In this document: in pieces, positions 1-8,051 of the stretch
Layout of the letters: every line of letters begins with the position of its first letter
How positions within the stretch are numbered: the stretch's first letter is position 1
Source: Novosphingobium profundi
GTDB taxonomy: Bacteria > Pseudomonadota > Alphaproteobacteria > Sphingomonadales > Sphingomonadaceae
Direction of reading: 5' to 3'
DNA length: 64,000 nt
Assembly: GCF_020524485.1 (NCBI RefSeq)
Contig: NZ_JAIVLF010000005.1
Location: 62,001-126,000 of the forward strand
Program-made: the position numbers and the translations under genes
The notes under the pieces: model-generated
What the model was told of the DNA's origin: nothing
The model's input: the letters and a program-made list of their open reading frames with translations, nothing else
The model's database searches: none

Positions 1-251
1 CCGCGCTGGATCAGGTTGACGATGGCCAGCAGCACCACCGCGCCGCCAAAGGCGACAAGAAGGCCCACGATCGAGAACTCCTGCACGCTTCCCGCAATGC
101 CGAAATTGTTGGCTATCGCATTGCCCACGACCGAGCCCACGCAGCCCACCACGATGTTCCAGAAAATGCCCATCGAGGCATCGCGGTTCATCACCTTGCT
201 CGCCAGCCACCCGGCCAGCCCTCCCACGATCAGGGCAACGATCCAGCCCAT
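1..251 (-). CDS. GlsB/YeaQ/YmgE family stress membrane protein (partial, 3' end off window)
   Basis: The minus-strand frame from the ATG at 251 runs off the left edge, giving about 83 visible residues. It is a glycine-rich, very hydrophobic small protein starting MGWIVALIVGGLAGWLASKV, with two or three membrane helices and the G-rich pattern of the transglycosylase-associated (YeaQ/YmgE) family. These are inner-membrane proteins of unknown mechanism often induced by stress. A GAGGAGAG ribosome-binding site lies just upstream of the start. Family length is about 80-90 residues, so only the last few codons should be missing. Confidence 0.8.
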   Translation of the reverse strand, partial: MGWIVALIVGGLAGWLASKVMNRDASMGIFWNIVVGCVGSVVGNAIANNFGIAGSVQEFSIVGLLVAFGGAVVLLAIVNLIQR

Positions 252-319
252 GACGTCTCTCCTCGTCCGTGTCATCCGTGCGCGCAGTGCCAGCCTCTCG
301 CTCCCTGCCCGCGATCTTG

Positions 320-574
320 TTATCCGGCTGTGCGCCGCCGTCCCTTCCAAAGTCCCCAGAGCAGCGCGGCGTTGACCGCCGGCGCCAGCACACCGCTCAC
401 CACGCCGCCCCAGCCAAGACCGTCGGCCAGGCGGTTCCAGGGGAGGCCCAGCGGCACCAGGAAGACGCCCGAAAGCGGGTCCCTCTCCTGCCCCAGCCAA
501 CCGAACGTACCGATGGCGAGCAGCGCCAGCGCGCCCAGATAGAGCGCGATGAAGACGAGGAAGACCCACTTCAT
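320..574 (-). CDS. small two-helix membrane protein, unknown function
   Basis: An 84-residue hydrophobic protein with one helix near the N terminus (KWVFLVFIALYLGALALLAI) and a second near the C terminus, ending in a basic RRR tail. The frame stays open further upstream, but that extension is arginine-rich and overlaps the end of the lipoprotein gene. The ATG at 574 has GGAG about 7 bases upstream, while the ATG at 580 overlaps that site, so 574 is preferred. It lies directly downstream of the lipoprotein gene on the same strand. I do not recognise a family. Confidence 0.6.
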   Translation of the reverse strand: MKWVFLVFIALYLGALALLAIGTFGWLGQERDPLSGVFLVPLGLPWNRLADGLGWGGVVSGVLAPAVNAALLWGLWKGRRRTAG

Positions 575-606
575 CACCATGCTCCAGGCCGCGCTGCGGT
601 GGCCAT

Positions 607-1245
607 CTAGAGCGCCCCCTCGTCGCCGCCGTAGAAGACCTGGTCGAGCACGCCTTCGCGGCTTCCAAAGCATTGCCACGGGGCCTGCGCGGTCCGCACG
701 TTCACGTAGATCATGACGCCCGACTCCGCCTCCTCGATACGTTGCGTGCCGATGACCTCCCCGCTGGTCATTTCGTTGATGCGTTCATGGCAGGCGCTTT
801 CCATGCCCCCTGCCCCACGGATCGGATCGGTCGCGGGCGCAGTTGCTGCGGGCGCCGATGTCGCCGCAGAGCCCGCCGCGGCCAGGCCGGCATTGGCATC
901 GCCCATCGGCACCGAGACGATGGCAATGGGTCCGTCTGCGCCGAGAATGGTGCCGCCAAGGGCCTTGGCCTCCGCCATGCCCGGACAGCCGACAAGGACC
1001 GCGCTGTCATCGAGCCAGTTGGATGTCACCGCACTTTCACCCAGGCGCCGACAGGGATCGCCACTTGCCGGATAGCCATCGCCGATGACGACGAGGCTTT
1101 CGGGAAATGCGACCGGCTCGGCCGCCGGGACCGTGGTCTCTTCCCCAGGAGCCATGCCGCAGGCCGTCAGGAGGCCGCACAGACCGACAAGCAGCCCTAA
1201 GGGCCTGAAGCGGTATCCCAGCACGTGTGCAAGACAAAGGTACAC
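607..1245 (-). CDS. putative lipoprotein, unknown function
   Basis: About 212 residues. The N terminus is a hydrophobic signal with lipobox LLTAC (Cys near residue 29), so it is probably exported and lipid-anchored. The mature part has an Ala/Pro-rich linker and several cysteines (VGCPG, SACHERI, WQCFG) that could form disulphides. The start is uncertain: a TTG at 1260 is in frame, but GGAGG five bases before the GTG at 1245 makes the latter more likely; a GTG at 1224 would also leave a complete signal peptide. No family recognised. Confidence 0.65.
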   Translation of the reverse strand: MYLCLAHVLGYRFRPLGLLVGLCGLLTACGMAPGEETTVPAAEPVAFPESLVVIGDGYPASGDPCRRLGESAVTSNWLDDSAVLVGCPGMAEAKALGGTILGADGPIAIVSVPMGDANAGLAAAGSAATSAPAATAPATDPIRGAGGMESACHERINEMTSGEVIGTQRIEEAESGVMIYVNVRTAQAPWQCFGSREGVLDQVFYGGDEGAL

Positions 1246-1564
1246 CTGCCCCTCCTGCAAGTCGCCATGGCGCGGAAATATTCCGCAAATACCCTCAGAT
1301 CATTCCGTCAGATACCCCACCGGTCAATGGCAATAGATGGCAACATTCTTGGCATTTGCTGCCAAATTGGGAACAAGTCTGCATTTCGGATTAAAACATG
1401 GAAATTATACAATTCGCGAAATCGATCCTAAAATTCTGAAAATAATATACTTCGATCAATTGTGCACCTGGGGCCGGAATGCCTCTCTCTACTTTCGCGT
1501 TGACCTCGTTCCCGGGCCTCCGCAAACTTGCCTCCGGTTCGCACAGCGCTTCAGGGAGGAAGGG
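1246..1564. other. AT-rich divergent intergenic region
   Basis: About 320 bases between the divergent lipoprotein and AraC-type regulator genes. Roughly 1330-1470 is markedly AT-rich for this genome, with runs such as TTAAAACATGGAAATTATAC and AAAATAATATACTTCG. The frame of the downstream regulator stays open through it, but the predicted peptide there does not resemble the family. I see no RNA gene. It probably carries both promoters and may attract a silencing protein; that is inference. Confidence 0.5.
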
Positions 1565-2656
1565 ATGTCGAACAGATTACGCGCCAGCGCGATGGATACA
1601 TGGGACAGGCACGGCATGGCGTCCAAAGCTTCGGATGCCCGGGCAGATCGCAGGATGTGCGCGCGCTTTGTCCGCTCTCTATACGCCACGCTCGAAAGGC
1701 CCGCCTGGCTTCTTGCCAGAACGGGGCTCGAACGGAAGGACGAGCTCCCCGAAACGATCCGCGTGAGCCAGTACATCACGATCATGTCCAACATGGCGCG
1801 CCATGCCCCGGACCCTGCCTATTTCATCGAATTCCTGGAGGCCGGCGTGCCCTACTTTCGGGGCGGGATCGACCTCGCTACCCGCTACGCGCCCGATATC
1901 CGCAGCGCCTTCGCGATCCTGCCGCGCTTTGCCAACGAGCGCCCCGGCATCTTCGAGCATCGGCTTTCGATGGATGCGCACGCGCTGACGCTCGAACTCG
2001 ATGCCCGCATGCCACTTGGCGAAGCCCGCCCGATCCTGACCGGAGCGCCGCTGCTCTTCCTCGCCCGTCTCGCAGCAGCGAACCTGGGGCGCCCCGTCCA
2101 CGAAGCGCGGATCGAATTGCGCCATCCCGAGGTGCCCTATGCCGCCCGGCTGCGCGCGGCCTTTCGCTGCCCTGTGGATTTCGCCGCACCGCGCGATGCC
2201 ATCACCCTGCCCCGCGCCCTTGCCCTTCGCGCCAGCGTCACCCACGATCCCACAGTCTGGACCGAGGCGCTTGCCCGCTGCGAGGCAGAAGTGGAGCCCA
2301 CCCGGCCAACGGCAGGCTGGTCAGCCCGGACGCGGGGCGCCTGCTGCAACCTGCTGGCCTCCACCGGCCGTGTTCCCCGTCTGGAACAGGTGGCGGGTGA
2401 ACTCGGCGTTTCGGCGCGCACGCTGATCCGCCACCTCAAGGCCGAAGACACGCGCTTTCATGCGCTGGTTGACGCGCTCCTACAGGAGCGCAGCCAGGCG
2501 CTTCTGCGCGAGAATGGCCTTGCCATCCGCAGCGTCGCCGAACGGCTGGGCCTGAGCGATGCCTCCGACTTCAACCGCCGCTTTCGCCGCTGGTTCGGAA
2601 TGACGCCAAGCCAGTACCGCGCGCGTGCGCTTCCCCCCGTTACCGCGAGATCCTGA
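1565..2656 (+). CDS. AraC family transcriptional regulator
   Basis: A 363-residue regulator. Roughly residues 20-210 match the layout of the AraC-type arabinose-binding-like N-terminal domain (PF12625 class), and residues about 270-355 form the double helix-turn-helix, including LEQVAGELGVSARTLIRHL and the second motif ending FRRWFGMTPSQYR, the usual AraC signature end. The ATG at 1565 follows an excellent GGGAGGAAGGG site, so the longer upstream open frame is not used. It converges on the TetR gene with only two bases between stop codons. The effector is unknown. Confidence 0.85.
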   Translation: MSNRLRASAMDTWDRHGMASKASDARADRRMCARFVRSLYATLERPAWLLARTGLERKDELPETIRVSQYITIMSNMARHAPDPAYFIEFLEAGVPYFRGGIDLATRYAPDIRSAFAILPRFANERPGIFEHRLSMDAHALTLELDARMPLGEARPILTGAPLLFLARLAAANLGRPVHEARIELRHPEVPYAARLRAAFRCPVDFAAPRDAITLPRALALRASVTHDPTVWTEALARCEAEVEPTRPTAGWSARTRGACCNLLASTGRVPRLEQVAGELGVSARTLIRHLKAEDTRFHALVDALLQERSQALLRENGLAIRSVAERLGLSDASDFNRRFRRWFGMTPSQYRARALPPVTARS

Positions 2657-2658
2657 GC

Positions 2659-3294
2659 CTATTGCGCGCCCCCGCGCAGGCGAGCCACCGCCGCGGCGAC
2701 TTCGGCCGCCGGATCGCAGTCCGCGCCATCCGGGTCGAGGAGAGCCTGAAGCTGAAGCCCGTTGGAAAGCGCCGACAACTGGCGTGCGGCGCGCAGCGGA
2801 TCGATATTGGGCGCAATCATTCCCGCCGCCTGTTCGGCGCGGATGGCCTCGGCAAGATCACGGCGTACACGTGCCTGCCGGGCGCGAATGAAATCGTGCC
2901 CGGGGTGCGTGGGCACCACCGCATCGGCCGCGAACGAGAGATAGAGGTAGGACATGCCCGGCGCCGCACTGCTGCGCCGGACCGCCGCGACGTAAAGGTC
3001 AAGGCTTGGCCCCGTGCCCTGGGCGAATTCGGGCGCGAAATCGGGAGTGGCGAGGCTGTCCTTGTCCCACAGTTCTATGACGCTGCGCAGCAGGTCCTCC
3101 CGGCTCGCAAAGTAGTAGAGAACGTGCTGCGCCTCCATCTCCAGCGCCTTGGCAAGTTCCCGCAGCGACTGCTGGCGGTAGCCGTCCCGCCCAATGATCG
3201 CGATCACCCCGCGCAGGATCTTCTCGCGCCGCGCCGCACCCTTTGCGGACGCAGCCGCGCGCGCAGGCGCGGTATCGGGGGATGTCGTCGTCAT
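2659..3294 (-). CDS. TetR family transcriptional regulator
   Basis: A 211-residue regulator. Residues about 20-70 form the TetR helix-turn-helix (IIGRDGYRQQSLRELAKALE, then VLYYFASREDLL), followed by a helical ligand-binding domain. An in-frame GTG at 3354 would add 20 residues, but it sits five bases from the palindromic operator and has no ribosome-binding site, so the ATG at 3294 is preferred. It is divergent from the GH79-like gene and probably represses that gene and itself through the palindrome at 3359-3373. Confidence 0.85.
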   Translation of the reverse strand: MTTTSPDTAPARAAASAKGAARREKILRGVIAIIGRDGYRQQSLRELAKALEMEAQHVLYYFASREDLLRSVIELWDKDSLATPDFAPEFAQGTGPSLDLYVAAVRRSSAAPGMSYLYLSFAADAVVPTHPGHDFIRARQARVRRDLAEAIRAEQAAGMIAPNIDPLRAARQLSALSNGLQLQALLDPDGADCDPAAEVAAAVARLRGGAQ

Positions 3295-3358
3295 CGGCAA
3301 AGCCCTACCACGCTTTTGCGCCGTAAAGGAGATGGGCGTGCGATCTTCCTGCACTATT

Positions 3359-3373
3359 TTTTACATTGTAAAA
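3359..3373. promoter_or_regulatory. 15-bp palindrome, probable TetR-family operator
   Basis: TTTTACA-T-TGTAAAA: perfect 7-base arms around one central base, midway between the divergent TetR and glycosidase genes (65 bases upstream of one ATG, 43 of the other). It is AT-rich in a GC-rich background. Position and symmetry fit an autoregulatory operator; binding by this TetR is inferred. Confidence 0.6.
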
Positions 3374-3415
3374 TTTTGCTTGCGCCCGATCCACGCCCGC
3401 CCCTAGACCCTGTGC

Positions 3416-4981
3416 ATGACACAGCTTACCTCGCCGGTATCCCGGTCCGCCCACTCTCCCGCATCCACGCGCCTTCGCCGTGTCCTCCTCACGACGGGGC
3501 TCCTCGCAGCATTCGGCTCGGTTCCGGCTGTGGCCGAAGCGCCCGGCCCGGCCCTTGCCGTGGGCGAGCTGGCGCAGATCGGGACCGTCAGCGAGCGCTT
3601 CCTCTCCTACAATGTGGAAATGGTGGAACTGACGGGCGGGCGCTTCTGGAAGCCCTATCGCGACGGCAAGGCCGACCCATCCGACCAGTACGAATACCGC
3701 CCGCCGATCGACCTTTCCAACCCGCGCCTGCGCACGCTGGCTGCTGCTCTGGGGCCAGTTTACGTGCGCTACAGCGGAACCTGGGCCAACGCGACGACCT
3801 ACCGCGATGCGGAAACCCACGAAGGCCCCGTGCCCGATGGCTTCGACGCCGTCCTGACCCGCGCGCAGTGGCGCGGCGCAATCGACTTTGCAAAGGCCGT
3901 GGATGGCCGGATCGTCACCTCGATGCCCACCAGCATGGGCGCCCGCGATGAGAGCGGGGTCTGGCAGAGCACGGCCGCCGAGCGCTGGCTGGCCGCCACC
4001 CACGAGATGGGCGGACAGATCTGGGCCAGCGAATTTGCCAACGAGCCCAATCTCATCGGCGGCACCCAGCCGCCCGAGGGCTACACGAGCGCCGACTACC
4101 TGCGCGATTATACTCGTTTCCATGACTGGCTGGCGGCGCGCTCTCCCCAGACCAAGGTGCTGGCGCCCGGTGCCTTCGAATACAACGATGGCAGCCCGCT
4201 TCCCGCCTTCATCAAGACGCTGCCCACCCGCGAAATGGTGCAGAGCGGATCGGCGCGCCCGGACGTGGTCTCGTTCCACTTCTACGGCGAGATTTCCCAG
4301 CGCTGCGCGGGCGCGCAGCCCGATCCGCAAGGTGCCGAGTGGCTGGGCATGATCGACCACGCCATTGCCAGGACCAAGAGCCTGCGCAGCGAAATCGCGC
4401 CCGACGCCCCGCTCTGGCTGACCGAAACCGCCGAGACCGCGTGTGGCGGCAACCCGCAGGCCGCGACCTTTGCCGACACCTTCCGCTTCGTCGACCAACT
4501 CGCCCGCGCGGCGCGCCAAGGGGTCTCGGTCGTCATGCACAACACGCTGGCGGCCAGCGACTACGCGCTCCTCGACGAAAAGAGCTTCGCGCCGCGCCCC
4601 AATTACTGGGCCGCGCTCCTCTGGAAGCGCACGATGGGAACGAGGGTGCTCGATGCCGGGAGCGCCGATGCCAAGACCGGCCTTCGGCTCTACGCCCAGT
4701 GCCAGCGCGGTGTTGCGGGCGGGGTCAGCGTGCTCGCGATCAATCCCGACCGCACGCAGCCCCATGATCTTGCGCTGTCCAGCGAGGCCGAGGTGCGCAG
4801 CCTGACCCAGGCCGAAAGCGATCCCGCGCACGCCGCGCTTAACGGCACGCCGCTGGAACTGGGCGCGGGCGATGCCCTGCCCGATCTGGACGGTATTCGC
4901 CGGGCAGGCTCGGTCACGCTCACGCCTTCGAGCGTGACCTTCCTCACCTTTGCCAAGGCCGACAACCCGGCCTGCCGTTAA
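3416..4981 (+). CDS. glycoside hydrolase family 79-like (heparanase/beta-glucuronidase-like) secreted protein
   Basis: A 521-residue protein with an N-terminal signal (hydrophobic core about 23-40, ending AVAEA). The catalytic barrel carries FANEPN, with Glu210 in the acid/base position, and WLTETA, with Glu337 in the nucleophile position. These are the paired signatures of clan GH-A family 79 (heparanase, beta-glucuronidase). A C-terminal beta domain follows. The likely role is removal of uronic acid or related sugars from polysaccharides in the periplasm or outside the cell; the substrate cannot be read. It is divergent from a TetR gene across a palindrome. Confidence 0.75.
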   Translation: MTQLTSPVSRSAHSPASTRLRRVLLTTGLLAAFGSVPAVAEAPGPALAVGELAQIGTVSERFLSYNVEMVELTGGRFWKPYRDGKADPSDQYEYRPPIDLSNPRLRTLAAALGPVYVRYSGTWANATTYRDAETHEGPVPDGFDAVLTRAQWRGAIDFAKAVDGRIVTSMPTSMGARDESGVWQSTAAERWLAATHEMGGQIWASEFANEPNLIGGTQPPEGYTSADYLRDYTRFHDWLAARSPQTKVLAPGAFEYNDGSPLPAFIKTLPTREMVQSGSARPDVVSFHFYGEISQRCAGAQPDPQGAEWLGMIDHAIARTKSLRSEIAPDAPLWLTETAETACGGNPQAATFADTFRFVDQLARAARQGVSVVMHNTLAASDYALLDEKSFAPRPNYWAALLWKRTMGTRVLDAGSADAKTGLRLYAQCQRGVAGGVSVLAINPDRTQPHDLALSSEAEVRSLTQAESDPAHAALNGTPLELGAGDALPDLDGIRRAGSVTLTPSSVTFLTFAKADNPACR

Positions 4982-6084
4982 CGCATCCAGCCGGTCAGGG
5001 TGCCCCCGGCGGTGACAGCGTCCGCGGTCGCATCCGGTACAGGCTCGGGCCTGAACATCGCGAACGTCTCCTCCAACGCGGGGCCGTCCAGCCCCCGCGT
5101 GATGAAGACCAGCCGGGTGCGCCGATCATCCGACGGCCATTCCTTGAGGACCACCGGCGGGTGGAAGACGTGCTGGACGCCGTGGACCACCACCGGCCCT
5201 GCCTGCCCTTCCAGATTGAGGATGCCCTTGATGCGCAGGATGTCCTCCCCCCGCATCCAGGTGAGAAGCTCGATCCAGCGCTCGAAGGTCTCAGGGTCGA
5301 GCGGCTCGTCGAAGGTGAGGCAAGTGGCGCGGATGTCGGGACCGTGGCGGTTCACGTCATGCGCGTGGTCATGCGCATGGGTATGATCCGCGTAGGCCTC
5401 GGCGCGCAGCCAGTCCTGCACATCTGCGCTCTTGCCCGCCGGATCGAAGGCCCCGCCGCCAAATAATTCGTGCGCCGCAACCGCGCCGTGCTTCACGGGC
5501 AGGATCGGCGCGGCCGGGTTCAGCGACCGCAGCCGCGCGGTCAGGGCTTCGCGCTCGGGCTCCCCGACGAGGTCGATCTTGGTGAGCAGGATGCGGTCGG
5601 CGATTGCCGCCTGCTTCACCGCCTCCTCCTGCCGTTCCAGTGTGGCCGCGCCGTTCACCGCATCGACCGTCGCGATCACGCTGTCGAGCCGGTAGATCGT
5701 CTCCAGCGTGTGGTCGCGCATCAGCGTGTGGAGGATCGGGGCGGGATCGGCGAGGCCGGTGGTCTCGATCACCACCCTGTCGAACCAGCAGCGCCCCTCC
5801 CTCGCGAAACGCCAGGGGGCATCGCGCAAGGTCGCCAGAAGATCGCCGCGAATGGTGCAGCACAGGCATCCGCCGATCATCTCGACCTTCATCTCCTCGT
5901 GCCCTTGCGCGACAAGATCATGGTCGAGCCCGACTTCGCCGAACTCGTTGATGATGACAAGCGCGCGCGCCATCTCGGGGCTGCGTACAAGGGCGTTGAG
6001 CGTCGTCGTCTTGCCGCTTCCCAGAAACCCGGTGAGGACCGAGACGGGGATCAGCCCATCGAGGCTGGAGAGCACCCCGCTCAC
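4978..6084 (-). CDS. COG0523 (CobW/ZNG1-type) GTPase, putative zinc metallochaperone
   Basis: A 368-residue G3E-family GTPase. Walker A GFLGSGKT is at 19-26, the metal-binding CLCC (the CxCC signature of COG0523) at 73-76, and the base-recognition TKID at 168-171. A His-rich stretch (about 234-247, alternating His/Asp/Ala) is a likely extra metal-binding loop, followed by the CobW C-terminal domain. It is last in a three-gene operon, overlapping the DUF1826 gene by 4 bases. With a Zur-like box at the operon head, delivery of zinc under limitation is the best reading. Cobalt or nitrile-hydratase roles of CobW relatives are less likely, since no such genes are nearby. Confidence 0.85.
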   Translation of the reverse strand: MSGVLSSLDGLIPVSVLTGFLGSGKTTTLNALVRSPEMARALVIINEFGEVGLDHDLVAQGHEEMKVEMIGGCLCCTIRGDLLATLRDAPWRFAREGRCWFDRVVIETTGLADPAPILHTLMRDHTLETIYRLDSVIATVDAVNGAATLERQEEAVKQAAIADRILLTKIDLVGEPEREALTARLRSLNPAAPILPVKHGAVAAHELFGGGAFDPAGKSADVQDWLRAEAYADHTHAHDHAHDVNRHGPDIRATCLTFDEPLDPETFERWIELLTWMRGEDILRIKGILNLEGQAGPVVVHGVQHVFHPPVVLKEWPSDDRRTRLVFITRGLDGPALEETFAMFRPEPVPDATADAVTAGGTLTGWMR

Positions 6085-6680
6085 CGGGTGCCCTCCCCCA
6101 CACCCAGCGGATCGAGCACGAGAAGCAGCCGCGTGCCCCCAACCGCCGACAGGGGGACCGAGCGGTGGAGGATCGCCGGTTCGGGGGCGAGCAGACGCCC
6201 CTTGAACAGGCCCACATCCCCGGCGCGCATCTGGTGAATCTCCTCGGGACTGCCTTCAATGATCCTGTCCGCCGCGATCCACTGCGTGCCCGGCCCGGCG
6301 AGCGTGGCGATGAGGCGCGCGGGCACGTAGTCGGCGTGGAACTTGCGGCAGGCGTCGGTGCGGATCACCTCGAGCCGGACCTTCACAGCATCGCAGCCCA
6401 TGATCGCGGCAAAACGGCGCGCGAGATCGGCCATGACCCCGGCGAGCGCGTCGCTCTTCGCGCCGTCGGGATAGCCCGCCTCTTCCAGCCCTTCCCCGAT
6501 CTCCCGGTCCAGATCGGTAAGCGCACAGGGGAAGGACAGGTCCGAAATTCCCGCAAGGTCGAACGTGTCGAGCCAGTCGAGACCGGCCGGACGGCCCGCC
6601 TCCCAGATCGCAAGGTGGACCTCGGGCTCGGCAATGCGCGTCAGGACTTCGGGCGCGTTGGCGCAAACGGCCGCGCTCAT
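6081..6680 (-). CDS. DUF1826 domain protein, candidate Fe(II)/2-oxoglutarate-type oxygenase
   Basis: A 199-residue DUF1826 protein with start ATG at 6680, overlapping the upstream GTPase gene by 4 bases; the longer open frame lies inside that gene. Residues 115-117 read His-Ala-Asp within [14 protein letters not shown], His172 lies in ILHRSVPL and Arg184 in [10 protein letters not shown]. This HxD...H...R spacing is that of jelly-roll Fe(II)/2-oxoglutarate dioxygenases. The oxygenase idea is inference; the family has no assigned function that I know of. Its place between two COG0523 GTPases suggests a role in the zinc-limitation response. Confidence 0.75.
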   Translation of the reverse strand: MSAAVCANAPEVLTRIAEPEVHLAIWEAGRPAGLDWLDTFDLAGISDLSFPCALTDLDREIGEGLEEAGYPDGAKSDALAGVMADLARRFAAIMGCDAVKVRLEVIRTDACRKFHADYVPARLIATLAGPGTQWIAADRIIEGSPEEIHQMRAGDVGLFKGRLLAPEPAILHRSVPLSAVGGTRLLLVLDPLGVGEGTR

Positions 6681-7912
6681 GCCAGGGCCTCCTGAGGAAC
6701 CGGCGCCCAGGCCGGGAAGGGATCGGGCAGGTCCGCCCAGTCTTCGGGCGCAAAGACCGCACTGCGCACCAGGCAGGCCTCGAGCGCGCGGCGGATGCGT
6801 GCCTCGTCCATGCCGATGCCGATGAAGACCAGTTCCTGGCGCCGGTCGCCCCAGACCGGGTCCCAGCGCTCGCGCACGAAATTCTCGAACCGATCCTCCT
6901 CGGGCCACAGATGCCGGGGCACGCTGTCCCACCACCGGCCCATGCGCGCGGTCACCGTCTCGCTTCCCGCCACGGCGAGTTCGCCCACCCAGTCGGGCCG
7001 GGTCGCCAGCCAGAAATGCCCCTTGGCGCGCACCACGTGGTCGAGCCCGTCGGCGGTGAGGAAGCGGTGAAAGCGCGCCGGATCGAAAGGCTGGCGTGCG
7101 CGGTAGACGAAGCTCTCGATGCCGTATTCCTCGGTCTCGGGCCGGTGTTGCGCGTACCCGTAGAGTTCCTTGGCCCAGAGCGGATGCTGCGCCGAGCGCT
7201 CCTCGTCGTAGAGCCCGGTATCGAGGATCGCACCCGCCTCAATCCGGCCATGGTCGCAGGTCTCGATCCGGGCCTCGGCGTTGAGGCTGCGCACGAGTTT
7301 GCGCACCACGTCCAGTTGCTGCGCGCTCACCGACGATGCCTTGTTCACGATCACGACATCGGCAAACTCGATCTGCTCGACCAGCAGGCCGACCAGCGAG
7401 CGGGTATCCTCCTCGCCCGTGCTCTCGCCCCGGTCGGCGAGGAAATCCTGGCTCGAATAGTCCGCGAGCAAGTTCACCGCATCGACCATGGTCACCATGG
7501 TGTCGAGCCGGGCAACATCCTCCAGCGCGGCACCTGCCTCATCGCGGAACGAGAAGGTGCTGGCGACGGGAAGCGGCTCGGAAATCCCCGTGCTCTCGAT
7601 CAGGAGGTAATCAAAGCGCCCCTCCTCGGCGAGCCGGCGCACTTCCTGGAGAAGGTCGTCGCGCAAGGTGCAGCAGATGCAGCCGTTGGTCATCTCGACC
7701 AGCGTCTCCTCGCTGCGCGAGAGGGCCGCGCCGCCCCCGCGCACGAGATCGGCGTCGATATTCACCTCGGACATGTCGTTGACGATAACCGCGACGCGGC
7801 GTCCCTCCCGGTTGGAGAGGACATGGTTGAGCAGCGTCGTCTTGCCCGCGCCGAGGAAGCCGGAGAGGACGGTGACGGGCAGGCGCGCGTCGGGTTGGGA
7901 AGATGGGGTCAT
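6677..7912 (-). CDS. COG0523 GTPase, ZigA-like zinc metallochaperone
   Basis: A 411-residue GTPase. Walker A GFLGAGKT is at 18-25, the metal-binding CICC at 78-81, and NKAS serves as base-recognition motif. The long C-terminal CobW domain ([24 protein letters not shown]) is typical of the ZigA/YjiA-like group. The frame is open back to 7993, but the ATG at 7912 begins the family-like N terminus and leaves the Zur-like box outside the gene. It is first of the operon with DUF1826 and a second COG0523 gene. Such proteins move zinc to client enzymes when zinc is scarce. Confidence 0.85.
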   Translation of the reverse strand: MTPSSQPDARLPVTVLSGFLGAGKTTLLNHVLSNREGRRVAVIVNDMSEVNIDADLVRGGGAALSRSEETLVEMTNGCICCTLRDDLLQEVRRLAEEGRFDYLLIESTGISEPLPVASTFSFRDEAGAALEDVARLDTMVTMVDAVNLLADYSSQDFLADRGESTGEEDTRSLVGLLVEQIEFADVVIVNKASSVSAQQLDVVRKLVRSLNAEARIETCDHGRIEAGAILDTGLYDEERSAQHPLWAKELYGYAQHRPETEEYGIESFVYRARQPFDPARFHRFLTADGLDHVVRAKGHFWLATRPDWVGELAVAGSETVTARMGRWWDSVPRHLWPEEDRFENFVRERWDPVWGDRRQELVFIGIGMDEARIRRALEACLVRSAVFAPEDWADLPDPFPAWAPVPQEALA

Positions 7913-7960
7913 GGCAATCCTGCAATCCAGAGAGGTTCGCAGGCCGCCTATCATGATATG

Positions 7961-7974
7961 TTGTATCATTACAA
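7961..7974. promoter_or_regulatory. Zur-like operator
   Basis: TTGTA-TCAT-TACAA, an inverted repeat in a short AT-rich patch 49 bases upstream of the first COG0523 gene. Its form (ATGTTGTAT...TTACAAT) resembles zinc-uptake-regulator boxes of proteobacteria, and COG0523 genes are classic Zur targets. The assignment is by context and resemblance. Confidence 0.5.
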
Positions 7975-7994
7975 TACCGATAGGCAGCCACACC

Positions 7995-8025
7995 TTGACC
8001 CTGACACGATGTCAGACCCTATATG
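7995..8025 (+). promoter_or_regulatory. MerR/CueR-type promoter of copA-cueR
   Basis: A -35 TTGACC (7995-8000) and -10 TATATG (8020-8025) are separated by exactly 19 bases. The spacer holds the dyad CTGACA-CGA-TGTCAG (8001-8015). The overlong 19-base spacer with a dyad is the hallmark of promoters that MerR-family activators distort to turn on. CueR encoded at 10406 is the obvious regulator. Confidence 0.8.
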
Positions 8026-8051
8026 GGAAGCGGGTCCAAGGAGGGACTGCG

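Noticed and set aside
3305..4831. 508-codon open frame antisense to the GH79-like gene
   Set aside because: The plus-strand gene has signal peptide and both catalytic Glu motifs; the antisense peptide has none and would run over the operator.
4978..7912. Cobalamin (CobW) or nitrile-hydratase function for the two GTPases
   Set aside because: No cobalamin or nitrile-hydratase genes are nearby, and the operon has a Zur-like box and DUF1826; zinc is the better reading.
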